Assembly (NCBI GenBank): GCA_005879255.1
Contig: VBKY01000499.1
Span: forward strand, 1 to 6,275
Length of the DNA: 6,275 bases
From: Deltaproteobacteria bacterium
GTDB lineage: Bacteria > Desulfobacterota_B > Binatia > UBA9968
Reading direction: 5' to 3'
The position numbers and the translations under genes were made by a program. This document shows, piece after piece, positions 1 to 5,508 of the stretch (positions within the stretch are counted from its first letter, which is position 1; every line of letters begins with the position of its first letter). Below the pieces are notes generated by a model. That model made no database searches. It was not told the DNA's origin and saw nothing but the letters and a program-made list of their open reading frames with translations.

Positions 1-72
1 AGGCGCGGGTACTCCGACGGTTTCGGACTTGTGGTTAGTCGGCGCTCCGCCAGGAACCTCTGTGATTACCAT
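1..72 (-). CDS. Possible 5' end of a gene leaving the window (unidentified)
   Basis: A minus-strand frame opens with ATG at 72-70, just after an in-frame TGA, and stays open for 24 codons to the window edge. It begins MVITEVPGGAPTNHKSETVG and continues VPAP. A weak purine-rich stretch (GAAGCGGA) lies upstream. The opening faintly recalls small RidA/YjgF-type proteins, whose N-terminus often has a proline/alanine-rich segment, but this is a guess. With only 24 codons it could be chance. If real, it lies downstream of the permease in the same direction, separated from it by about 160 bp containing a repeat. Confidence 0.3.
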   Translation of the reverse strand, partial: MVITEVPGGAPTNHKSETVGVPAP

Positions 73-136
73 AAGGGTTCCGCTTCACTCGCCGAGTTTT
101 AAACAGTTGATGGGAGTGGACATTGGGTTCATCTTA

Positions 137-196
137 TTCACCACAAAGCGCACCAAGGACACCAAGGGTCTCTTCGGTTCGTTGGTGGTAATCACC
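137..196. repeat. Imperfect palindromic intergenic repeat, copy A
   Basis: CACCAAGGACACCAAG (151-166) is followed by a 5-nt loop (GGTCT) and then CTTCGGTTCGTTGGTG (172-187), whose reverse complement matches the left arm at 12 of 16 bases. TTCACCAC at 137-144 and GGTGGTAATCACC at 184-196 flank it. The core AAGCGCACCAAGGACACC (146-163) recurs with few changes at 4013-4030. It sits in the gap downstream of the permease gene, so transcripts of that unit would carry it as a hairpin. Periodic elements of this AAGGACAC type are familiar intergenic repeats in environmental bacterial genomes. They produce short spurious reading frames (here KRTKDTKG), which should not be annotated as proteins. Confidence 0.7.
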
Positions 197-230
197 TTTT
201 TGCCTCTGAGCCATAAAAGCCAACTTGCCC

Positions 231-1166
231 TCAGGCAGCGTGGATACGCGCATCTAAATAACGATAGAGCAGGTCGATCAGCGCATTGGTCACGATCACA
301 AAGGCTCCAGCAACGATAACGGCCGCCTGCAACACGGGAAAGTCCTGACGCGAGGCCGCCTGGATCATCAGCTGGCCAACGCCCGGCCAAGCAAAAACAA
401 CTTCAATGGCAAACGCCACTCCACCCATCATACGCACATATTCCCAGCCGATCGTCGTGGCAATGGTGACTGCTATGTTGCGCAGAACATGTTTCCAGAG
501 AATCAATCGTTGCGGCAAGCCTTTACTGCGGGCCACCAACACATATGGCTTGGTCATCTCTTCAAATGTCGCGGAGCGCGTGAGCTGAAAAATGCGCGCG
601 CCATGAGTGACGCCCAGCGCTCCGGCGGGAAGGATCAAGCTCTGCCAGTTTGCAAAACCGGAAGTCGGCAGAATTGCGAGATGAACGGAAAAAATCACGA
701 TCAGAACCAGCGCGAACCAAAAGTTTGGAACGGACAACGCTGCAACTGATAAGAAATTAGCGCTTCGATCTAGGACGGACTCCGGCCGCGCTCCGGCGAG
801 TACTCCCAAAACCGAGCCGCCGAGTCCCGCGATCACTAGCCCCACAAACGTCAATAAGACAGTTGCCGGCAGGGCTTCTAAAACCACCGTCGACGCAGGC
901 CGGTCCTGCCACAACGACTGACCGAAATCGCCTCGCACCAACGAACCGAAATAACTAACGAATTGGTCACGAAAAGATCGGTCGAGACCGAGTTGGTGTC
1001 TCAGGCGGGCAATGTCTCGTTCGCTCGCATCGACGGGTGCCATGATCACGGCGGGATCGCCAATAACGTGTCCGAGCACGAAGATGACCAGCGTGATGAG
1101 GAACAGGACGATGAGTCCATCCCGAAGCCGAGCGAGGGCGAAGGCAAAGAGAGAAAAATGATTCAA
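231..1166 (-). CDS. ABC transporter permease, DppB/OppB type
   Basis: Inner-membrane permease of a peptide/opine/nickel-class (family 5) ABC importer, which forms half of the transmembrane channel. The protein is 311 aa, normal for the family. The N-terminal membrane helix is at about residues 15-36, followed by the family's usual periplasmic loop (LRHQLGLDR at 55-63, GDFGQSLW at 79-86). Further hydrophobic helices lie at about 101-124, 136-162, 175-190, 232-252 and 281-302. The cytoplasmic EAA-like loop that contacts the ATPase is clear at 208-230 (YVLVARSKGL ... HVLRN). The FAWPGVGQL segment (258-266) and the DFPVLQ segment (275-280) are DppB hallmarks. The start is a TTG at 1166-1164 with only a weak GGA 8 nt upstream. 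It lies 15 bp after the binding-protein stop, so translational coupling is likely. No DppC-type permease or ATPase follows within the window. Confidence 0.93.
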   Translation of the reverse strand: MNHFSLFAFALARLRDGLIVLFLITLVIFVLGHVIGDPAVIMAPVDASERDIARLRHQLGLDRSFRDQFVSYFGSLVRGDFGQSLWQDRPASTVVLEALPATVLLTFVGLVIAGLGGSVLGVLAGARPESVLDRSANFLSVAALSVPNFWFALVLIVIFSVHLAILPTSGFANWQSLILPAGALGVTHGARIFQLTRSATFEEMTKPYVLVARSKGLPQRLILWKHVLRNIAVTIATTIGWEYVRMMGGVAFAIEVVFAWPGVGQLMIQAASRQDFPVLQAAVIVAGAFVIVTNALIDLLYRYLDARIHAA

Positions 1167-1181
1167 ACAATAATCCGAGAT

Positions 1182-2669
1182 CTATTCGGACATACGCATG
1201 GCGGTGACCCGCACTTCATCGTCGAGTCTGGGTTGCCAGTCAAGCCGTTTTGCCAAACCATAAATCAGATTTTGCTGCAGGAGATAAATGGCATGCGGCT
1301 CCTTGTTCAAGATTGCCCAGACTTCCTGATAGAGCTTCTCGCGCGCCTTTTGATCCAACGTCTGGATCGCTTTATCCATCAGCTCGTCCACTTTCTTGTG
1401 ACAGAGCTTGCTCGAAGTGCCATCGCAGGTAATATGCGAAACGATCCGCGAAGCGTCGAACCACTCGTTGGAGTTCCAGCCATATTTGAGATCAAAGGCA
1501 TTGGGTTCCTTACCGGGAATTCTACCGAGCTTGCGATAAGCATTCCACTCATGCAGTTGGAGCTTGACCCGCACACCGACCTCTTTGAGTTGCGCCGCCA
1601 CGAACTCTGAAGTCTCTTCTCCTTTTAAATATCTGCCGATAGGGGCGTGCAGAACCAATTCGAAGCCCTCCGGGTACCCTGCTTCCTTGAGCAACTGGCG
1701 GGCCCTCTTAGGATCGTAAGGATACGGCTTTAAATTCGGGTTGTAGCCCAACATGCCCTTAGCCAAATGCTGCGCATCCATCGGACGGGCATGCCCTTGA
1801 TAGATTGTCTTTGCGAGAGTTTCCTTATCGACCGCCAGATTAAGCGCGACGCGCACGCGCGGATCCGCCAGTTCTTTTTTGTGCGCGTTGAACTGGATAT
1901 AACTGAATTCGGTCGCCGGCACAGAAATGAATTTGGGAGCAAGCTTTGACTGCTCAGGCAATAAATCGAGCACGAGATCGATCTCCCCCGCCTGCAACGC
2001 TGCAATCTGGGTTTGCGGATCGGGAATGATGCGCACGGCGAACTCTTTGACAGCAGGTTTCTCGCGCCAGTACGTTTCGTTTGCAGCCAACGTAATCTCC
2101 CGGCCTCGGTCCCACCTGACGAATTTGTAGGGCCCGGTGCCGATAGGACTCACGCCGAAGTTTTTTTCGCGTGCCGCCTTCGGCGGGACCATGACCAGTT
2201 GGGTCATCTGCACGGGCAAGACAGCATTAGCGCCATCGGTCATTACATCGATCGTGTATTCGTCCACGGCTTTGGCGCCCTTGATATTTTCAATATACGA
2301 GGCCCGCTGCGTCTTATATTCTTTATCGACGATCCGATTCACGCTGAATGCCGCTGCTTCCGCATTAAACGGTTCGCCGTTGTGAAACTTGACATTTTTT
2401 CTCAAGCGAAACCGCCACGTAGTATCGTTGACCGGCTTATAACTCTCAGCCAACCACGTAATGACCTGACCGTTCGCGCCGCGATCTAAAAGGCTTTCGA
2501 AGATATTGCCGCTCGCGACCCGGGAATTGCGGTCGATCACCGCCTGTCCATCCAGTGTGGAAGGCTCAGTGGATACGGCAATGACCATGGGCCTGGACGG
2601 TTTGGCCGCTGCCCCCAGTAGAAACAGCAGGCCCACTGAAAGGATCGCAAGGTGTCTCGAAGTTTTCAT
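1182..2669 (-). CDS. ABC transporter substrate-binding protein, family 5 (DppA/OppA/NikA type)
   Basis: Periplasmic binding protein that delivers a peptide, opine, metal chelate or similar ligand to a family-5 ABC importer. It has 495 aa, typical of the family. A Sec signal peptide is visible: KTSRH basic start, hydrophobic LAILSVGLLFLLGA core, likely cleavage after AAA at 20-22. There is no lipobox cysteine, so it should be soluble. The SBP_bac_5 signature lies at 84-115 (TWRFRLRKNVKFHNGEPF, then SVNRIVD). Other family landmarks are IGTGPYKF (176-183), AALQAGEIDL (223-232), DPRVRVALNLAVDKE (269-283) and YDPKRARQLLKEAGYP (318-333). C415 and C423 could form a disulfide. ATG at 2669-2667 is preceded by GGAG (2681-2678) with an 8-nt spacer. 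It is the first gene of a two-gene unit with the permease. The ligand cannot be told from sequence. Confidence 0.95.
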   Translation of the reverse strand: MKTSRHLAILSVGLLFLLGAAAKPSRPMVIAVSTEPSTLDGQAVIDRNSRVASGNIFESLLDRGANGQVITWLAESYKPVNDTTWRFRLRKNVKFHNGEPFNAEAAAFSVNRIVDKEYKTQRASYIENIKGAKAVDEYTIDVMTDGANAVLPVQMTQLVMVPPKAAREKNFGVSPIGTGPYKFVRWDRGREITLAANETYWREKPAVKEFAVRIIPDPQTQIAALQAGEIDLVLDLLPEQSKLAPKFISVPATEFSYIQFNAHKKELADPRVRVALNLAVDKETLAKTIYQGHARPMDAQHLAKGMLGYNPNLKPYPYDPKRARQLLKEAGYPEGFELVLHAPIGRYLKGEETSEFVAAQLKEVGVRVKLQLHEWNAYRKLGRIPGKEPNAFDLKYGWNSNEWFDASRIVSHITCDGTSSKLCHKKVDELMDKAIQTLDQKAREKLYQEVWAILNKEPHAIYLLQQNLIYGLAKRLDWQPRLDDEVRVTAMRMSE

Positions 2670-2864
2670 TGAATTAACTCCGTCTTTCCACGGTCAGATT
2701 CGCTGCTGAGCAGTAAATTGCTGCCATACTAGGCGCATTTATTCAAGGATTTCTGGAGCCCGACTCGAACCCGAAGCTTGGACCCTTGCTCCAATGCGCA
2801 TGTTGGCGATAAAAGGTTGTCAGTGAAGCTAACGGGTGTCTCTCGGCACTGCCCGCAGATAATC
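2670..2864. promoter_or_regulatory. Divergent intergenic region between the two binding-protein genes
   Basis: About 195 bp separate the divergently transcribed family-5 and NMT1-like binding-protein genes, so promoters for both should lie here. I could not assign convincing -35/-10 pairs on either strand. CTGCTGAGCAG (2703-2713) is a short palindrome that could be an operator half or chance. The minus-strand ribosome-binding site GGAG is at 2681-2678. A tRNA-T-arm-like segment and a 5-bp/7-nt hairpin at 2754-2794 are treated as a finding. Confidence 0.45.
2811..2816 (+). promoter_or_regulatory. Ribosome-binding-site candidate supporting an alternative GTG start
   Basis: AAAAGG ends 6 nt before a GTG at 2823 that is in frame with the NMT1-like binding protein. 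The ATG at 2865 has no evident Shine-Dalgarno sequence. The signal-peptide shape favours 2865 and the ribosome-binding site favours 2823, so the start is unresolved. Confidence 0.35.
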
Positions 2865-3884
2865 ATGCTCAGAAAAACTATTTCGTCACTTTTCTTGCTC
2901 AATTTGCTTCTGCTTCGCTGCAATCTTGCGGTTATTTTTGCGCAGCAGGAGAAAGTAGAACGACTGGTGGTTTCCTATGCCGGAATAACCGGAGGTCGAG
3001 GACCGCTGTGGATCGCCAAGGAGCTCAAGCTTTTTGAAAAGTATGGCTTGGATGCGCGCCTGGTTCAGATCACCGCGGGGACGACTTCGATCAACGCCCT
3101 GATCGCAGGTGATGTGGACATGGCCATGACAACTTCTTCAGCCGCTGTGGCGGCGGCATTGCGCGACGCCCCGATCGCGATCATCGCCACCAGCGGCGCG
3201 CCGCCGTATAAGTCGGTAGCTCATTCTTCTTTGTCCTCCGCCGCGCAATTGAAAGGAAAAATCGTCGGCAGCAGCCAGCTAGGCTCCGGCGCCGATTTCG
3301 CGCTGCGCAAGCTCCTGCCCAAGCTCGGTTTGATTCCGGGTAAAGACGTGACGATCTTGCCGACCGGGCTCAGTGAATCGCACAAGAGGATACTGCTAAT
3401 CTTCCAAGGCCGCATCGATGCCACATTGGCAACTATTGAAAATGTCTTCCAGGTGGAGCTCAGCGGCCAGAAGCTAAACGTACTCGCCGATTTGAAAGAG
3501 ATGGGCGTTTATGTCAGCGGCACCGATATGTCGACCACCCAGCAGTTCCTAAGAAACCATAGGAACAAACTCAAAGCATTTCTGCGCGCCTATATCGAAG
3601 CGGTTTGGACGGCCATCCAAAATAGAGAAATTTCAGATCGAATCTATCGCAAGTATCTTCAGATCGACAACACCAAATTATTGGAAGCGATGCACAAGAA
3701 TTATTTCATCGGCGGCAACGTTCCGCTAAAACCCTACCCGCAACTCGAATCGGTCCAATCTGACATAGAATATTTGACGGCTGCGAATCCTGGGCTCAAA
3801 ACGAAGAAAGCGACGGAGGTCGTCGACACGACGATCCTTAGAGAAATCGAAAACGAAGGCTTCTATGCTCAATTGCGGCGCTGA
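2865..3884 (+). CDS. NMT1/THI5-like ABC transporter substrate-binding protein (SsuA/TauA type)
   Basis: Periplasmic binding protein of the NMT1/THI5-like group, whose members bind sulfonates, taurine, nitrate, pyrimidine precursors and aromatic acids. From ATG 2865 it has 339 aa. The first 26 residues form a signal peptide (MLRKT, then a leucine-rich core, cleavage expected at VIFA/QQ). The mature part opens with the family pattern LVVSYAGITGGRGPLWIAKE, then FEKYGLDARLVQ and the ligand-cleft segment TTSINALIAGDVDMAMT. LKGKIVGSSQLGSG follows, then the FQGRIDATLATIENV segment of the second lobe. In-frame alternative starts are GTG 2823 (better ribosome-binding site) and TTG 2778. No permease or ATPase gene is adjacent, so it either works with a distant transporter or acts as an orphan binding or sensing protein. 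It shares direction with the downstream amidohydrolase and oxygenase, but the 304-bp repeat-filled gap makes one transcript uncertain. Confidence 0.92.
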   Translation: MLRKTISSLFLLNLLLLRCNLAVIFAQQEKVERLVVSYAGITGGRGPLWIAKELKLFEKYGLDARLVQITAGTTSINALIAGDVDMAMTTSSAAVAAALRDAPIAIIATSGAPPYKSVAHSSLSSAAQLKGKIVGSSQLGSGADFALRKLLPKLGLIPGKDVTILPTGLSESHKRILLIFQGRIDATLATIENVFQVELSGQKLNVLADLKEMGVYVSGTDMSTTQQFLRNHRNKLKAFLRAYIEAVWTAIQNREISDRIYRKYLQIDNTKLLEAMHKNYFIGGNVPLKPYPQLESVQSDIEYLTAANPGLKTKKATEVVDTTILREIENEGFYAQLRR

Positions 3885-3911
3885 GCCGCGGCGGAATCAG
3901 GACCGGAATTT

Positions 3912-3990
3912 AACCGCAAAGAATTATTCGTGACCTGTGTTCCTATCCGTGAAGCTCTTCGCGGCTCGCACAGATTTTGCTGTGGCGGTT
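3912..3990. repeat. Degenerate repeat unit bounded by AACCGC/GCGGTT
   Basis: AACCGC (3912-3917) and GCGGTT (3985-3990) are perfect 6-bp inverted ends of a 79-bp segment. Inside are phrases such as CCGCAAAGA and CTGTGTTCCTATCCGTG, which resemble decayed versions of common intergenic repeats of the CGCAAAG / TCTGTGT type. The match is by pattern only, so the boundaries are approximate. Confidence 0.4.
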
Positions 3991-4005
3991 GCTCTCACGT
4001 TTGCT

Positions 4006-4087
4006 AACGGCGAAGCGCACGAAGGACACGAAGGTTTCTGAAGTTAGTTATCTTAAACTTCGTGATCTTGGTATCCTTGGTGGTGAA
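4006..4087. repeat. Imperfect palindromic intergenic repeat, copy B
   Basis: The left arm CACGAAGGACACGAAG (4018-4033) pairs with CTTGGTATCCTTGGTG (4067-4082) at 13 of 16 positions. CACGAAG (4027-4033) also pairs perfectly with CTTCGTG (4058-4064). The left arm and its flank match copy A at 20 of 22 positions (4013-4034 against 146-167). The two copies therefore belong to one dispersed family, with copy B having a longer loop. Confidence 0.7.
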
Positions 4088-4093
4088 TCTTTA

Positions 4094-4146
4094 CTTTGCG
4101 TTCTTTGCGGCCAAGATTCGTTCTTTCTTAGTTTCCTCCGTGGTGA
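4094..4146. repeat. Adjacent CTTTGCG-type repeat half-unit
   Basis: CTTTGCGTTCTTTGCGGC (4094-4111) contains CTTTGCG twice, 8 bp apart, and is followed by CCTCCGTGGTGAA (4134-4146). Its reverse complement reads GCCGCAAAGAACGCAAAG, a common intergenic repeat phrase. It directly abuts copy B and appears to be the right half of a second element type. Confidence 0.5.
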
Positions 4147-4156
4147 AAAGAACGAA
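4117..4156 (+). promoter_or_regulatory. 10-bp stem-loop in the leader of the amidohydrolase gene
   Basis: TTCGTTCTTT (4117-4126) and AAAGAACGAA (4147-4156) are perfect reverse complements separated by a 20-nt loop. The loop contains CTCC (4136-4139), which could pair with GGAG (4179-4182) of the downstream ribosome-binding site. The stem overlaps the repeat half-unit, so it may simply be part of the repeat. A regulatory role is inference. Confidence 0.3.
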
Positions 4157-4188
4157 ATGAATGTCGCGCTCGCATGAAGGAGATATGA

Positions 4189-5361
4189 ATGAGCTATCAA
4201 GGTTTTACCGTCATCGATGCGGACTCCCATTTCCGCGAATACCTCGATGTCGATCGGACGTACCGTGACAATATCGATCCAGAGTACAGAGAAGCCTTCG
4301 AAAGGCTATCCAGTGCCGTCGCCAAGCGCCGCGCGGCCGGGCAACCGACCGACCTGTTTATGGGACCGATGGCGATTATCGAACCTTCCGACGAGTGGCG
4401 TCCGCTCGGCGTCTACGACACCTTCGGCGCCGAGCGCCCGACCGAGACGCGCTTGACGCACCAGACGGCGATCCCGCGCGAGGTCAACTGGGAGCCGGCG
4501 CTGAGACTCAAGGACATGGACCGGGCGGGGATCGATGCGAGCGTAATCTTTCCGAGTCACGCGGCCAGTTACTGCATCTTGCGCGATGTCGGATTTGAGA
4601 GCGCGCTCCATCGGGCTCATCACCGCTACATGAGTAATTACTGCGCCGGCTCGAGGGGGCGGTTGCGCTGGGTCGCCATTGCGACGATGCGCGATATCGG
4701 CGCCAGCATTCAGGAAGTCACCCATTGGGCAGAGCAAGATTCAAACCTGGCAGGAGTGCTGGTGCCGCCGCTTTGTCCGGATGGAAAGCTGCTCGATACT
4801 CCCGTGCTCCATCCGCTTTTTGAGCGCGCCCAGGACCTCGACCTGCCGATCCTGGTCCATGGCGGCGTGCTGCGCTCGCCCAATGGACCGGGCGCCACCG
4901 AGCTTGACCATGCCGGATTTATCATTCGCGCCGTCTATCAGCCTTGGGGCGGGATGACAGCGCTCAGCGCGCTGATCGGCGGCGGCGTTTTCGAGCGCTT
5001 TTCTAAACTGCGCGCAGGAATTTTCGAAAGCAGCGCCGGCTGGATGCCATGGCTGATCGAGCGCCTCGACGAAAGCTACGAGTCCAAGCCCAATCTGGTG
5101 CCCAATCTAAAACGAAAACCGTCCGACGTTCTCGCTGAGGGACGGCTATTTCACTCGATCGATCCGGGGGAGCGTTACGTCGCTCACTGTGTCCAGGAAC
5201 TCGGCGAAGACATCTGGCTATTCGCAACCGATTACCCTCACATAGGGGTTGCCTTTCCCGACGGCGCTCAGGCCGCGGTCGACCGGCCCGGGCTTACCCA
5301 GAGCGCGAAGCGGAAAATCCTCGGGGCAAACGCGCAACGATTATTCCCACGGCTCGCTTGA
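4189..5361 (+). CDS. Amidohydrolase-2 family metal-dependent hydrolase/decarboxylase
   Basis: Cytoplasmic TIM-barrel enzyme of the amidohydrolase-2 family (related to ACMSD, gamma-resorcylate decarboxylase and 5-carboxyvanillate decarboxylase), which breaks C-C or C-N bonds in acids from aromatic catabolism. It has 390 aa. The N-terminal metal motif is VIDADSHFRE (8-17, D10/D12/H14/E17) in place of the classical HxH. H224 in ILVHGG (221-226) is a likely metal ligand. FESSAGWMPWLIERLDE (279-295) and FATDYPH (345-351, D348 likely catalytic) are the strand-7/8 family signatures. NAQRLF (381-386) is the usual C-terminal helix motif. Residues 24-105 form a long, probably helical insertion before the second barrel strand, as in larger members of this group. 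The start is firm: AAGGAGA (4177-4183) lies 5 nt before the ATG. The Rieske oxygenase downstream points to an aromatic pathway. The exact reaction is unknown. Confidence 0.93.
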   Translation: MSYQGFTVIDADSHFREYLDVDRTYRDNIDPEYREAFERLSSAVAKRRAAGQPTDLFMGPMAIIEPSDEWRPLGVYDTFGAERPTETRLTHQTAIPREVNWEPALRLKDMDRAGIDASVIFPSHAASYCILRDVGFESALHRAHHRYMSNYCAGSRGRLRWVAIATMRDIGASIQEVTHWAEQDSNLAGVLVPPLCPDGKLLDTPVLHPLFERAQDLDLPILVHGGVLRSPNGPGATELDHAGFIIRAVYQPWGGMTALSALIGGGVFERFSKLRAGIFESSAGWMPWLIERLDESYESKPNLVPNLKRKPSDVLAEGRLFHSIDPGERYVAHCVQELGEDIWLFATDYPHIGVAFPDGAQAAVDRPGLTQSAKRKILGANAQRLFPRLA

Positions 5362-5396
5362 GCAGGTTCTCCTTGGTCATGTTGAGCCACATGAAT

Positions 5397-5454
5397 CGCA
5401 CGGGCAGAAAAAATGCGCCCAGAGTCACGCTTGCCCGTTGGCGCTAGTTTTTCT
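5397..5454 (+). terminator. Weak intrinsic terminator candidate with a competing stem
   Basis: GCGCC (5415-5419) can pair with GGCGC (5440-5444), followed by TAG and a T-run (5448-5452). This is a minimal terminator with a 5-bp stem and a 20-nt loop. An alternative stem, ACGGGCA (5400-5406) with TGCCCGT (5432-5438), can extend by CGC (5397-5399) with GCG (5441-5443) and would exclude the terminator stem. It lies between the amidohydrolase stop and the oxygenase start. Confidence 0.3.
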
Positions 5455-5508
5455 AAGATCGCCACAGGTATTGACAAATAATCACACCAAGGAAGCGAGG
5501 GCATAGGG

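Larger units (their letters stand above)
3885..4188. other. 304-bp gene-free region filled with degenerate repeats
   Basis: No credible gene is seen between the NMT1-like protein and the amidohydrolase. The stretch is a chain of at least three repeat-like units (listed separately), ending in the strong ribosome-binding site AAGGAGA (4177-4183) of the next gene. GCGGC-GCTGA-GCCGC (3875-3889) forms a 5-bp stem over the stop codon of the upstream gene, but no T-run follows, so it is not a convincing intrinsic terminator. The short frame at 3977-4177, containing KRTKDTK, is a by-product of the repeat. Confidence 0.7.

Noticed and set aside
29..319. Small plus-strand frame containing KRTKDTKG, and a similar one at 3977-4177
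   Set aside because: Both are translations of the intergenic repeat. The shared peptide reflects repeat DNA, not a protein family.
963..1610. Long plus-strand open frame of 215 codons across the permease/binding-protein junction
   Set aside because: It is antisense to two well-supported genes with clear family motifs, has low-complexity acidic stretches and no recognisable domain, so it is a shadow frame.
2013..2489. Plus-strand open frame of 158 codons inside the family-5 binding protein
   Set aside because: It is antisense to the SBP_bac_5 signature region and has no domain or ribosome-binding site of its own.
2754..2794. Minus-strand tRNA gene
   Set aside because: The T-stem does not pair, and the D arm, acceptor stem and CCA are missing. 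It is kept only as a low-interest remnant.
3875..3889. Terminator at the end of the NMT1-like gene
   Set aside because: The 5-bp GC stem overlaps the stop codon and is not followed by a T-run.
137..4156. CRISPR array made of the repeated CACCAAGG units
   Set aside because: There is no regular repeat-spacer spacing, only two distant copies, the units are internally palindromic, and no cas genes are present.
5471..5476. TTGACA resembling a consensus -35 box upstream of the oxygenase
   Set aside because: No -10-like sequence lies 16-18 bp downstream (GC-rich AGCGAG at the expected place), and the ribosome-binding site would overlap.
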